Assembly (NCBI RefSeq): GCF_001428125.1
Contig: NZ_LMSM01000008.1
Coordinates: 96,953-160,952, forward strand
DNA from: Nocardioides sp. Soil774
GTDB lineage: Bacteria; Actinomycetota; Actinomycetes; Propionibacteriales; Nocardioidaceae
Reading direction: 5' to 3'
DNA length: 64,000 nt
Shown: in pieces, positions 7,607-16,603 of the stretch
Layout: every line of letters starts with the position of its first letter
Numbering within the stretch: the stretch's first letter is position 1
Made by a program: the position numbers and the translations under genes
The notes under the pieces: generated by a model
Told to the model about the DNA's origin: nothing
Database searches by the model: none
What the model saw: only the letters and a program-made list of their open reading frames with translations

Positions 7607-9301
7607 CCGCACGGCTCGGCAGGCGTCGGGCACCGCCTCGTCGCCGGCCTGGGTGCAGGTGTCGAAGGCCGCGAGCCGGGCCAGCAGCGCGGCCACGTCC
7701 TGCTGGTGCCGGGGGCTGGCGAAGGTGTTGCGGCGCTCGAAGCGGTCCTTCTTCAACGAGTAGTACTCGTAGCCCCACGTGACCTCGTTCGGGCGGGGGT
7801 CGAGGTCGAAGCGGGCCAGCAGCGCGGTGCGGCTGCGCACCGCGGTGAAGGAGGGGATCCGGTCGAGCTCGGCACCGCTGAACGCCGCGTCGGGGTCGCC
7901 CCCGGTCAGGGTCTGCTGGGTGTGCTCGAGGAAGGCGTAGCGCTGGCGCACCAGGCCCGGCTGGGCGAAGGTCGGCGCCAGCGAGACGCCGCTGCGCCAG
8001 GGCGCGGGTGCCAGTCCCGCGAGCTCCTCGAAGGTCGGGGCGAGGTCGATGTTGCTCGTGACCTCGCCGCGCGCGCCGGGCACCACGCCCGGTCCGGTGA
8101 CGAGCAGCGGCACCCGCACGTCGGTGTCGTACGGCGTCCCCTTCCCGCGGCCGAGCCCGAGCTGGCCGAGGTGGAAGCCGTTGTCGGAGGTGAGCACGAC
8201 GTAGGTGTTCGGGCCGACGGTGCGCAGGATCTTCGAGACCAGCCGGTCGGCGGACTGCGCCATCCGCGCGCGGTCCCGCAGGTCGCGCACGGCGAGCGGG
8301 GCCGGCAGCGTGCGGACGGTGTTCCACGCGCGGGCGCGGCTGCCGTCGGCCAGGCGCGGGCGGTTGTCCGTGCGGGAGTCGCCGGAGCCGGGGAGGTCTG
8401 CGGTCGTGAGCTTGCGGCAGGCGACCCGACCACAGCTGCGCTCGCTCTCGCGGTCGCGGAACGCCGCCGGGAAGAGCGGGTCACCGGGGTAGTGGCCCTC
8501 GGCGTTCACACGGTTGTGCGGGGCGTAGACGGCGACCTCGAGGAAGTAGGGCGCGTCGGAGGCCTCGCCGTCGCGCAGGAAGTCCATCGCGAGGTCGCCG
8601 ATCACGGTGCCGGCGTAGGCCTTGTCCTTGGCGCGGTCGCTCGCGCTCGCCGGCGGCGCCGGGTGCTGGGTGAGCCGCAGCCGCTGGTCGACGAGCGAGG
8701 TGCTGGCGAAGTCCCACCCGTCGTAGGCCGAGCCGAAGACCGTGTCGAACGTCGTCCAGCCCGGCACGACGGGCGGGAGCGCGCGACCGGGCGACCACTC
8801 GTACTCGTTGAGGAACTTGCCGACGAAGCCGGTGGTGTAGCCGGCCTCCTGCAGGCGCACGTTGAAGGCGCGCTCGGGATTGCCGTGGGTGTCGTAGGCC
8901 GGCCAGCCACCCAGCGTCGAGGTGCCCTGGTGGGACGTGTTGGTGCGCACGCCGGTCTGGTGGGGGTACTGCCCGGTGAAGAAGCTCGAGCGCGACACGC
9001 AGCACAGCGAGTCGGTGACGAAGGAGTGCGGATAGCTCGCGCCCGTGCGCCGCATCCGCTGCACCGACCGCATCGTCTGCACGAGGTCCATCGAGAAGTC
9101 GTCGAGCATCACCACGACGACGTTGGGGCGCTTCGCGCGGGCGGCCGCGGGCTGCAGCTCACCGACCGCCGCCGCGCTGCTCGTCGTACGCGGGGGGCGG
9201 GCGCCGTCCGGCCCGGCACCTCCCGGCGCCCCGCAGGCCGCACCCGCCGCCATCACCGCGAGCAGGCACAGGCCCACCCACGCTCCCCTGAAGTGCTGCA
9301 C
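7601..9301 (-). CDS. Sulfatase-family lipoprotein or secreted protein
   Basis: This 566-residue protein has a signal sequence ending MAAGAACGAP (Cys23), probably a lipid-anchored export signal. The type I sulfatase fold is shown by VVVMLDDFS (metal aspartates near 67-68), SLCCVSRSSFFTGQYPHQTGV near 98-118, and VVLTSDNGFHLGQ. The maturation motif normally reads C-X-P/A-X-R; here C100-C-V-S-R104 has valine at the third place, so formylglycine formation by a sulfatase-modifying enzyme is likely but not certain. The substrate could be a sulfated glycan or a phosphoester. A perfect palindrome lies about 80 bp upstream. No anaerobic sulfatase-maturing gene is in the window. Confidence 0.85.
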   Translation of the reverse strand: MQHFRGAWVGLCLLAVMAAGAACGAPGGAGPDGARPPRTTSSAAAVGELQPAAARAKRPNVVVVMLDDFSMDLVQTMRSVQRMRRTGASYPHSFVTDSLCCVSRSSFFTGQYPHQTGVRTNTSHQGTSTLGGWPAYDTHGNPERAFNVRLQEAGYTTGFVGKFLNEYEWSPGRALPPVVPGWTTFDTVFGSAYDGWDFASTSLVDQRLRLTQHPAPPASASDRAKDKAYAGTVIGDLAMDFLRDGEASDAPYFLEVAVYAPHNRVNAEGHYPGDPLFPAAFRDRESERSCGRVACRKLTTADLPGSGDSRTDNRPRLADGSRARAWNTVRTLPAPLAVRDLRDRARMAQSADRLVSKILRTVGPNTYVVLTSDNGFHLGQLGLGRGKGTPYDTDVRVPLLVTGPGVVPGARGEVTSNIDLAPTFEELAGLAPAPWRSGVSLAPTFAQPGLVRQRYAFLEHTQQTLTGGDPDAAFSGAELDRIPSFTAVRSRTALLARFDLDPRPNEVTWGYEYYSLKKDRFERRNTFASPRHQQDVAALLARLAAFDTCTQAGDEAVPDACRAVRQ

Positions 9302-9379
9302 GTCTCCCCCGTCATGTCCTGCCGACTACCCAGAGTGACGTCCCCCGGCGCGGTGGGGTTGCCTGCCACGCCGAACGAA

Positions 9380-9400
9380 TGTCTAGTCGTTGACTAGACA
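9380..9400. promoter_or_regulatory. Palindromic operator candidate upstream of the sulfatase
   Basis: TGTCTAGTC (9380-9388) and GACTAGACA (9392-9400) are perfect 9-bp inverted repeats separated by GTT. This AT-richer site stands out in a GC-rich intergenic region, about 80 bp before the sulfatase start and about 20 bp beyond the end of the PhzE-like gene. Its form fits a GntR- or TetR-type operator. No cognate regulator gene is adjacent. Confidence 0.6.
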
Positions 9401-9421
9401 ATAGCGCACGGGAGCCGCGGA

Positions 9422-11329
9422 TCAGGTCAGGAGGTCGCGGACCGCCGTGTGCAGCAGGTCGTAGCCGTTCTCGGTGAGGATCGACTCGGCGTGGAACTGG
9501 ATGCCGCGGAAGTGCGGCCCGACGATCGCGTGGATGTCGCCGGTCGTCTCATCGGCCTCCACACGCAGTCCATGAGGCAGAGTGCCGTCGGGGAGGGCAA
9601 AGCCGGCCGGCACCCGGCCGACGAAGGTGTTGTAGAAGCCCACCCGCTCCGTGCGCCCGTCGAGCCGCACCGGCGACTGGGTGCCCTGGAAGACGACGTC
9701 CTTGTAGGCGAGGTCGAGGCCCAGGCGCTGGCACAGGGTCTGGTGGCCCAGGCACACCGCGAGGAAGGGCTGCCCGGAGGCGAGCAGGTCGTCGACCGCG
9801 CGGCGGAACGACGCGATCTTGGGGTGCTCGCCCTCGCGGGGGTCACCCGGTCCGGGGCCGACGATCACCAGGTCGGCGCCGTCGAAGGCACCCGGCTCGT
9901 AGTCCTCGTGCCGCACCACCCGCGACGTCATCCCGAAGACGCCGAGCACGTGGACGAGCATGTTCACGAAGTCGTCCTCGCCGTGCAGGATCACCGCGCT
10001 CCGCCCCGCCAGGCCCGGGTCGGCGGGCTCGCCCGCCTGGTCGGTGAGCCAGAAGCGCGAGAGCCGCTGGTTGCGCGAGCCGAGGGCGAGCAGGACGTCC
10101 TCGTCGCGGGCCAGCTCGGCGATGTCGGTGCCGTCGGAGCCGGCCGCGGGCGCGAGCCCGAAGGCGCTGAGGATGCCGCCGGCCTTGGCGCGGGTCTCGG
10201 CGACCTCGTAGGCCGGGTCGGAGTCGCGCACGAGCGTCGCCCCGGCGGTGACCTTGAGCTCGCCCGCCGGCGAGACGTCGGCGGTGCGGATCAGGATCGG
10301 GCTGTCCATGGTGGGCGTGCCGTCGGGCGAGCGGCCGAAGAGCGCCAGGGCCGCGCCGTAGTAGCCCCGGCCCTCGGGCTCGTAGTCGGCGATCAGCCGG
10401 CAGGCGTTCTCGACCGGCGCGCCCGTGACCGTGGCGGCGTACATCGTGTCGCGCAGGATCTCGCGGTGGTCGCGCTCGGAGCGCCCCGCGAGGAGGTATT
10501 CGGTGTGGATGAGGTGGGTCATCGGCTTGAGGAAGGGGCCCAGCACCTGCCCGCCCTCGTGGCAGATGTCGCACATCATCTTGAGCTCCTCGTCGACCAC
10601 CATGAAGAGCTCGAAGACCTCCTTCTCGTCGGCGAGGAAGTCGAGCAGCCGCTCCTTGAGCGCGTCGCCGTGCCCCGCGACCCGGAAGGTGCCGGAGATG
10701 GGGTTCATCCGCACGTCGCCCGAGCGCACCGACACGTGCCGCTCGGGGCTCGCGCCGATGAGGAAGCGGTCGCCGGTGAAGAAGACGAAGGTCCAGTAGG
10801 CCCCGCGCTCGCGCTCGAGCAGCCGGCGGAACACCGTCAGGGCGCGCGAGGCGTCCCAGTCGGCGAGGACCGCGCGGTAGTGCCGGCCGATGACGAGGTT
10901 GGCACCCTCGCCCTGCCCGATCTCGTCGCGGATGATCGCCTCGACCACCCGCTCGTAGTCGTCGTCGCTGGTGGCGAACCCGCCGCGGTCGGCGAGCTCC
11001 ACCGGCACGTCGGGCAGCGCCGCGAGCAGGTCGTCCACCGACACCTCGTGCTCGACCTCGATGTCGACCACCGTCAGCGGGGTGCCGTCGTCGATGGCGG
11101 CGAAGCCGCGCTCGCGCACCTGGCGGAACGGCACCGCGACGAGCCGGTCGGCGCTGCGCCCCGGCTCGGGCGCACCGGTCTCCAGGGGGATGTCGAGCAG
11201 GCTCGCGACCTCGTGCGGCGTGCCACCGACCAGGCCCGCGGTGGGCGCGGCCTTTCGCCGGATGACCGCCCACGCCCCGTGCCCCTGGATCTGCTCCAGG
11301 AGGTCGTGGACGGAAGCGGTGTCGGTCAT
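9422..11329 (-). CDS. PhzE-like fused anthranilate/ADIC synthase with glutamine amidotransferase
   Basis: This 635-residue protein joins a chorismate-binding domain (residues about 1-420) to a class I amidotransferase domain (about 440-635). The first domain shows IGASPERHVSV, MNPISGTFRV, DEELKMMCDICHEGGQVLGPF and ATVTGAPVENACRLI. The second shows VIVGPGPGDPREGEH, FLAVCLGHQTLCQ (nucleophile Cys) and GIQFHAESILTENG. The MNPISGT sequence and the GSRNQRLSRFWL linker are PhzE traits, so the product is probably 2-amino-2-deoxyisochorismate, or else anthranilate. The length suits PhzE better than the longer rhizobial TrpEG. No other phenazine genes are near. The long reading frame extends upstream to 11608, but ATG 11329 starts the conserved protein. 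Confidence 0.85.
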   Translation of the reverse strand: MTDTASVHDLLEQIQGHGAWAVIRRKAAPTAGLVGGTPHEVASLLDIPLETGAPEPGRSADRLVAVPFRQVRERGFAAIDDGTPLTVVDIEVEHEVSVDDLLAALPDVPVELADRGGFATSDDDYERVVEAIIRDEIGQGEGANLVIGRHYRAVLADWDASRALTVFRRLLERERGAYWTFVFFTGDRFLIGASPERHVSVRSGDVRMNPISGTFRVAGHGDALKERLLDFLADEKEVFELFMVVDEELKMMCDICHEGGQVLGPFLKPMTHLIHTEYLLAGRSERDHREILRDTMYAATVTGAPVENACRLIADYEPEGRGYYGAALALFGRSPDGTPTMDSPILIRTADVSPAGELKVTAGATLVRDSDPAYEVAETRAKAGGILSAFGLAPAAGSDGTDIAELARDEDVLLALGSRNQRLSRFWLTDQAGEPADPGLAGRSAVILHGEDDFVNMLVHVLGVFGMTSRVVRHEDYEPGAFDGADLVIVGPGPGDPREGEHPKIASFRRAVDDLLASGQPFLAVCLGHQTLCQRLGLDLAYKDVVFQGTQSPVRLDGRTERVGFYNTFVGRVPAGFALPDGTLPHGLRVEADETTGDIHAIVGPHFRGIQFHAESILTENGYDLLHTAVRDLLT

Positions 11330-11405
11330 GACGCAGACCCTACTTCCGAGGGAATGCGGGTTCCGCACCGTCTTGGGGCCGGCAATTCTGCGGCAGACTG
11401 CGACC

Positions 11406-13355
11406 ATGGCAACCGTGCTTGCGAGTCGGGTCTGTCGCTCCGGACGGGCAGCATGGGGGCTCGCCACCTTGGTACTGCTCGGCAGCGTCCTCTCGACCGT
11501 CGCCGGGCTGAGCCCCGTGGTACTGCTGTCGTGCGTCGTCGCCCTGCTGAGCGCCGCTCTCTCCCGCCCATTCGGCTGGGTGCTGGGAGCTGCAGTCGCC
11601 TCGCTCACGCTGGTGGCTGCATTTATGGCGTTGGGACAGCTCTACCTCCGCATCGGAATCCCCTTCGTCGCGGGCAACACCCTCGTTCTCTCGTTGACGG
11701 GCGCCTCCTCCCTCGCCGTGATGGCCAAGGGCGTCAGACCTCGTCCCCTCTCGGGCGAGGCTCGGTGGCTCGCGTTCGGCGCCGCGATCACCCCCGCCGT
11801 CTGCACCGCCTCTCTGATCGTCGTCCGGATGGCCTCATCGAGTCCCAAGCTCGCCTGGATGATGAACAACGACAGCGCCTTCAACCTGTTCACATCGCAG
11901 CACATCCTGAGGGACGGCGGGGTAGACCCCGAGAAGCACCCCAGCCCAGCCGCGGGGATCAGCGAGATGGTGGCGCTGTTCACCGGGCCGGGGCGTGATG
12001 GAATTGCGTCGGCTGACCTCTTGGAGCACGATCTGGTCAGGGCGATGCAGCTCCTGGTTCTGGCCACCTCGGCTCTCAGCTTCGTCGGCGCCATAGGTGT
12101 TGTCCTTGCGGCGCGGGGCGGACCGCTCGTGACCCGCTTCTGTGTGGCAGTGGCGGTCGCGGTGCTGCCCTGGACTTGGATCATGTTCGGACAGGCGACC
12201 CAGTTCGGGTTCTGGAACGCGATCGTCAGCAGCGCGGTCCTCGCGACTGCGTGGCTGGCCTTCGCTGAGGCCGACCGGCACCCAACGGCTGCTTCCGCTG
12301 CACAGGCACTCGCGGGCACGGCGCTGCTGGCGCTCTGGGCGCCGCTCCTTCTCGCTCCAGCACTGTTCGGCCTGATCCTGGTCCTGCGCCACTGGCGCGC
12401 GCACATGGGACTACGGAGGTGGGCGCTCGGTGCCTGGCTCGCACCGGTGGCCCTGCTGGCCTGGTACTTCGTGTTCGTGGTGCGGCCCCTTTTCACCTCC
12501 CAAGGAGCCGCACTCGGCGCGGACGGCGCGATGTTCCCGATGGCCAAGACCACGGTGCAGGCAATCCTGATCACCAGCGCGGCGATCGGTCTCCTCGCCT
12601 ACTCGGGGCGCGGCCGGACCGGCGAGATGCTCGGCGCTGCTGCTGTGCTGATCGCAGGGATAGCGGGTCTGGAGTACCTGATCGCCCAACGGGAAGGAGC
12701 GCCCTCGGGTCCGTGGGGTTACTACCCCGCCAAGTTTGGGTGGCTCATCGCCTACCTGGCCATCTTGGTGGGCGCACGCGCCGCAGCTGCGATCGCCATG
12801 CCTTCGCCCACGGAGCCGACGCCAGGCGCGCCTGATCGGCGGCCTGGCTCGGGGCGATCAGCGGCTGCCGCGATTGCCCCTATCGCTACGACGGTGGCCA
12901 TGCTCATCCAAGTGCCCCCCGCGGATCCACGGCCTCTCACCGCCGCCCACCCGGTGTCGCTGCCAACGCCCGTATGGAGTCCGGGCGCCATCCTGCCTGT
13001 GCTGTCCATCGCCCAGGAGCACGGCTCCAGCGAGCTGGACCCGGCAGTCGCGACCCTGCTGAAGATCTCATCACCGGAGGAGAAGCACGTGCTTTCCCGG
13101 TTCCACGCCGACCCGGCACTGGATGCGTTCGTGAACTTCTGGCTGCTCTCCCAGCCGGTCGTCGAGGACAACGACGCTGTTCGGTACTACGCCTACTTCC
13201 TCGAACCGGACAACCCGGACTCCTTCTGCGACCTGGCCACGACGTGGGGTCCGGGACTCGAGGTGTGGACCAAGGACGTCCAGTGGGGCCGCCAGCTCGA
13301 GAGGCGCTGCCAGGACGCCGACTGGAGCGTCGTCAGCGTCCACCCCGCCAGCTGA
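11406..13355 (+). CDS. Large polytopic membrane protein, unknown function
   Basis: I do not recognise this 649-residue protein by family. It has about 12-14 hydrophobic segments over residues 15-485, with a large loop containing WMMNNDSAFNLFTSQHILRDGG after the fifth. A soluble, probably extracytoplasmic tail of about 170 residues holds two cysteines. The shape (membrane helices followed by a soluble C-terminal domain) resembles GT-C glycosyltransferases or membrane proteins of surface polysaccharide loci, which fits the neighbours. Codon use is less GC-extreme than in flanking genes, suggesting a variable or acquired glycan gene. Its 3' end overlaps the convergent acyltransferase by 23 bp. 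Confidence 0.65.
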   Translation: MATVLASRVCRSGRAAWGLATLVLLGSVLSTVAGLSPVVLLSCVVALLSAALSRPFGWVLGAAVASLTLVAAFMALGQLYLRIGIPFVAGNTLVLSLTGASSLAVMAKGVRPRPLSGEARWLAFGAAITPAVCTASLIVVRMASSSPKLAWMMNNDSAFNLFTSQHILRDGGVDPEKHPSPAAGISEMVALFTGPGRDGIASADLLEHDLVRAMQLLVLATSALSFVGAIGVVLAARGGPLVTRFCVAVAVAVLPWTWIMFGQATQFGFWNAIVSSAVLATAWLAFAEADRHPTAASAAQALAGTALLALWAPLLLAPALFGLILVLRHWRAHMGLRRWALGAWLAPVALLAWYFVFVVRPLFTSQGAALGADGAMFPMAKTTVQAILITSAAIGLLAYSGRGRTGEMLGAAAVLIAGIAGLEYLIAQREGAPSGPWGYYPAKFGWLIAYLAILVGARAAAAIAMPSPTEPTPGAPDRRPGSGRSAAAAIAPIATTVAMLIQVPPADPRPLTAAHPVSLPTPVWSPGAILPVLSIAQEHGSSELDPAVATLLKISSPEEKHVLSRFHADPALDAFVNFWLLSQPVVEDNDAVRYYAYFLEPDNPDSFCDLATTWGPGLEVWTKDVQWGRQLERRCQDADWSVVSVHPAS

Positions 13356-14472
13356 CCTTGACCTGCGCCAGCCGGGGAACCCTGTTCTTCAGACGCAGAG
13401 CAGGCTTCTCGACCACGTGCCAGGAGATCAGTGCCAGGAGCGCGGTCAGGGCGGTGACGACGATCAGGTTCACAGCCATGTTCTGCACGCCGGCCACATG
13501 GATCACGGTCTGTTGAACGGGGAAGGCCCATAGGTAGATGCCGTAGGACAGGTCGCCGAAGCGCGCAGCCTGGCGGATGTACGGCGTGCTCGCCAGGCCG
13601 ACGGCAAGGACGAGATAAGGCAGCGCGACCCACGAGACGTGGCCGACCCATGTCGGCTCGATCGCGATGACCAACAGGTAGGTCGCGAAGAGGCCGACGG
13701 CAACGTCGGCGCGGAAGAGTCCGGAGACCCGCTCGTGCCCCAAGCGCAGCAGCACTCCGGCGGCGAAGAAGACCCACATGACCGCGGCGTCAGAGATGCG
13801 CGTGCCGTAGACGACCGCCGACTCCATCGGCGGGGTCGCGGCGTACCAGAGCGAGAGGGCTAGGAGCACCGCGATGACCGCTGGCCGCGCCAGCCGCGGC
13901 ACGACGAGCGCCAGGGGGACCACGATGTAGCACAGGAACTCGGCCGGCAGCGTCCAGAGCGAGCCGTTGACGACGTTGGCGTAGGGGAGGTCAGTGAAGA
14001 CGCCGGGCAGGAAGTAGACGGGCTTCATCAGGATGTTGTTGAGGTAGTCGGTCGTCTGCGGATGCGTGGCGTAGTCGCCGACCGGCAGCACCGTCAGCAG
14101 CGGGCCGAGCACGCAGGCGCAGACCAGCACGACCACGGCTAGGCCGGGGAAGATGCGCAAGCATCGTGCGGCAGCGTAGGACAGCGGGTCACGCGTGCGG
14201 TTCCAGCTCGCGGTGATCAGGTAGCCACTGATCGAGAAGAAGATCACGACGCCGATGCTCTGCACGCCGTAGCCGATCAGGCCCGGCGTCGCGGCGGGGG
14301 CGCCCAGGAGCGGGTAGGCGTGCCCGAGGACCACCAGCAGCGCGCCCACCAGGCGCAGGAAGTCGAAGTTGTTGGCGCGGTGGGTCATCGGGCGCTCGAC
14401 GGTTTCGTCCGGGTCCGCCACGACCTGGCTCTCGGCCTCCACCCGGCCAACCGTCCGGTCCGCGGCGGTCAC
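13333..14472 (-). CDS. Acyltransferase family 3 (OafA/YrhL-type) membrane O-acyltransferase
   Basis: This 379-residue protein has about ten transmembrane segments and the family marks NNFDFLRLVGALLVVLGHAYPL, IFFSISGYLITASW and NGSLWTLPAEFLCYIV. Members transfer acetyl or other acyl groups to surface sugars or antibiotics from the cytoplasmic side. The conserved catalytic histidine is the one in VLGHAYP. A GTG at 14472 gives a 28-residue hydrophilic lead; ATG 14388 would start right before the conserved domain. It lies next to glycosyltransferases, so surface glycan O-acylation is likely. Confidence 0.88.
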   Translation of the reverse strand: MTAADRTVGRVEAESQVVADPDETVERPMTHRANNFDFLRLVGALLVVLGHAYPLLGAPAATPGLIGYGVQSIGVVIFFSISGYLITASWNRTRDPLSYAAARCLRIFPGLAVVVLVCACVLGPLLTVLPVGDYATHPQTTDYLNNILMKPVYFLPGVFTDLPYANVVNGSLWTLPAEFLCYIVVPLALVVPRLARPAVIAVLLALSLWYAATPPMESAVVYGTRISDAAVMWVFFAAGVLLRLGHERVSGLFRADVAVGLFATYLLVIAIEPTWVGHVSWVALPYLVLAVGLASTPYIRQAARFGDLSYGIYLWAFPVQQTVIHVAGVQNMAVNLIVVTALTALLALISWHVVEKPALRLKNRVPRLAQVKVSWRGGR

Positions 14473-14599
14473 CTCGGGTGGCTCCCGCCAAGGGAGGGTG
14501 TCATGTGCAGCGGTCCGATCAGCAGCGGTCAGGGCGGGTCGTAGCCTACGCCGACCTTAGACTCGGTCGGATATCCGTCAGCACGCCAGGAGCCGACCC

Positions 14600-15511
14600 T
14601 TGACCGTCCCCCCTTCCCCGCCGAGCTCGATCGCCGCGCTCACGGTGCTGTACGGCAACTCGCCGGCCGCCGCGGAGCGCACCGTCTCAGCCTTCGACAA
14701 CGCCGCCCGGATCGCTTCCGAGGAAGGGCTCCTCGACCGGCTGGTGCTCGCCTTCGGGGACGCGTCACCGCAGCCCCTGCTCGACGACGGCCAGGTCGCC
14801 CGGCTGCGCGAGAGCACCTCGTACATCGAGGTCACCTACGAGTTCTTCGACGAGAACACCGGCACCTCACGGGGCCAGAACAGGCTGAGCCGCTCCACCG
14901 CGTCGGACCACGTGCTGATCTGCAACCCCGACGTGGTCCCCGAGGGACGCGGGCTCGTGCGGCTGCTCGAGGCCCTCGCCGACCCGGGCGTGGGCATGGC
15001 CGAGGCCAAGCAGCAGCCGGTCGAGCACCCCAAGGACTACGACCCCGCCACCGGCGCGAGCTCGTGGGGCTCGGGGGCCTTCTCACTGGTTCGACGTTCG
15101 GCCTTCGAGGAGGTCGGCGGCTTCGATGAGGACACCTTCTTCCTCTACTGCGACGACGTGGACCTATCCTGGCGCCTGCGCGAGGCCGGTCACCGTGTGG
15201 TCAACCAGCCGTCCGCGGTGGTCTTCCACGACAAGGACCTGAGCCCCCAGGGCGGCTGGGTGCCCACCGAGGCCGAGCGCTACTTCTCCGCCGAGGCGGC
15301 GCTGCTGCTCGCCCACAAGTGGTCGCGCGACGACGTGCTCGACGACACCCTGGCCCTGCTGGACGCCTCCACCGACGAGGTGCACCGGCGGGCAACGACG
15401 GAGTTCCGCAAGCGCCGCGACGCCGGCACGCTGGCCCCGCGACGCGACGCGGACCACGCGGTCGGCCAGTTCGTCGCCGGAAACTACGCCCAGCACAGGT
15501 TCGCCCTGTGA
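14600..15511 (+). CDS. Glycosyltransferase family 2, rhamnosyltransferase-like
   Basis: This 303-residue GT-A protein should move a sugar from a nucleotide donor onto a surface glycan. Marks include LTVLYGNSP near the start, SDHVLICNPDVVPEGRG (the metal-binding D-x-D is replaced by NPDV, as in many rhamnosyltransferases), ASSWGSGAFSLVRRSAFEEVGGFDEDTFFLYCDDVDLSWRL split across the acceptor loop, and VVNQPSAVVFHDKD. The start is TTG 14600, preceded by AGGAG at good spacing. The stop overlaps the next gene's GTG, so both are one operon. Confidence 0.85.
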   Translation: MTVPPSPPSSIAALTVLYGNSPAAAERTVSAFDNAARIASEEGLLDRLVLAFGDASPQPLLDDGQVARLRESTSYIEVTYEFFDENTGTSRGQNRLSRSTASDHVLICNPDVVPEGRGLVRLLEALADPGVGMAEAKQQPVEHPKDYDPATGASSWGSGAFSLVRRSAFEEVGGFDEDTFFLYCDDVDLSWRLREAGHRVVNQPSAVVFHDKDLSPQGGWVPTEAERYFSAEAALLLAHKWSRDDVLDDTLALLDASTDEVHRRATTEFRKRRDAGTLAPRRDADHAVGQFVAGNYAQHRFAL

Positions 15512-16593
15512 GCGCCGTGGCCGAGGACCTCGACCGGTCCACCAGCCCCTTCCTGACCGTCGTCGTGCCCGTCGGCACCACCGGCACCCAGGCACTGCGC
15601 GAGTCGCTGCTCTGCCTGGTCGGCCAGGACGACGTCGACTTCGAGGTCGTGCTCGTCACGCCGCCCGGTGCCGCTCCCGAGGAGGACGGCGAGGTCGACG
15701 AGGTCGTCTCGGACCAGCCGCCCCGCCTGGCCGCACGCCTGCGTCGCGTGGTCGCCGACGCGGCGACCCCGGGCGCCGTGCGCAACGCCGGCCTGGCGGA
15801 TGCCCAGGGCCGCTTCGTGACGGTGCTGCCCGAGGGAGACCTCGTCCTCGGCAGCTGGGTGACCACCTTCCGCGCCGCCGAGCCGTCGCCCGAGAGGCGG
15901 TTGCTGCGCGCGCTCGGCGTCACCCAGGAGCACTCGCTCGTCGAGGTGGCGGGCCACCAGGCGGTCCGCGCGGACGGGCCGCCGCGCGCGCTGGCACCCA
16001 GCCGCTTCTCGCTGTGGCAGCACGCCCTGGAGCCGCTCTCCGCGCCGGCGACCTGGGCGTGGCCGCGAGACCTGGTGCGGAGCCACGGGCTGGGCTACGA
16101 CGCGACCGTGACCGACGACGCCGACTGGGAGCTCCTCGTCCGCGCCGCGGAGCTCGTCGGGGTCAGCGACCTTGAGGTCGTCACGTCGCTGCACCGTGAG
16201 TGGGTCGGCACCGCACCCGCCAGCACCGGTGACGGGCCTACGGCCCGCGACCTCATCGACGCCCGCCCCCTGGTGGTGCCGCCGGGCGAGGCGCAGCACC
16301 TGCGGGCCGGGTCGTCGGAGAGCGCGACCACCCGGGCGCTGGCGCAGGAGCTCACGCGCACCGCCGAGGAGCTGCGCCTCACCCATGACCACGCCGTCAA
16401 CCTCGAGGCCGTGGTGCGCAGCCTCCAGGACCGGCTCGAGTCCGAGCAGGACCGCCACGAGCAGCAGGTGGCCCGGCTGCGCCGCAAGCTGGAGTCGGCC
16501 CGCTCGGCTCGACCGGGCGACGGTGCTGTGCCCACCGAAAAGCCGGCCACCAAGGGCTCGTGGCGCCGACGGGGCCGCGGCTCCGGGGACTGA
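15508..16593 (+). CDS. Glycosyltransferase family 2-like protein with C-terminal coiled coil
   Basis: This 361-residue protein begins as a GT-A domain (FLTVVVPVGTTGTQALRESLLCLVGQ, then VRNAGLADAQGRFVTVLPEGD). The usual D-x-D reads PEGD, so catalysis may be weak or lost. Residues about 280-335 form a charged heptad-rich coiled coil (AQELTRTAEELRLTHDH and later), and the tail is basic (SWRRRGRGSGD). The minus-strand glycosyltransferase at 16604-18727 shares this plan, so the two may be partners that dimerise. GTG 15508 overlaps the previous stop by 4 bp. Confidence 0.75.
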   Translation: MSAVAEDLDRSTSPFLTVVVPVGTTGTQALRESLLCLVGQDDVDFEVVLVTPPGAAPEEDGEVDEVVSDQPPRLAARLRRVVADAATPGAVRNAGLADAQGRFVTVLPEGDLVLGSWVTTFRAAEPSPERRLLRALGVTQEHSLVEVAGHQAVRADGPPRALAPSRFSLWQHALEPLSAPATWAWPRDLVRSHGLGYDATVTDDADWELLVRAAELVGVSDLEVVTSLHREWVGTAPASTGDGPTARDLIDARPLVVPPGEAQHLRAGSSESATTRALAQELTRTAEELRLTHDHAVNLEAVVRSLQDRLESEQDRHEQQVARLRRKLESARSARPGDGAVPTEKPATKGSWRRRGRGSGD

Positions 16594-16602
16594 CGTCCCC
16601 GG
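16583..16602. terminator. Short bidirectional hairpin between convergent glycosyltransferases
   Basis: CCGGGGAC (16583-16590) and GTCCCCGG (16595-16602) are perfect 8-bp arms with a TGAC loop. The hairpin overlaps the stop of the plus-strand gene and ends 2 bp before the stop of the minus-strand gene, where a shared terminator is expected. Confidence 0.6.
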
Positions 16603-16603
16603 C

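Noticed and set aside
9449..11998. An 849-codon open frame on the plus strand opposite the PhzE-like gene
   Set aside because: It is the antisense shadow of a gene with clear motifs; its translation is low in complexity (many Arg, Val, Asp, His) and has no family pattern. Several similar shadows (19809-23213, 55580-57949, 29039-31105) were dropped for the same reason.
14568..14577. CGGATATCCG palindrome between the acyltransferase and glycosyltransferase genes
   Set aside because: It shares the GGATATCC core with the carboxylase element but is only 10 bp and lacks the CCCC/GGGG flanks, so chance is a fair explanation.
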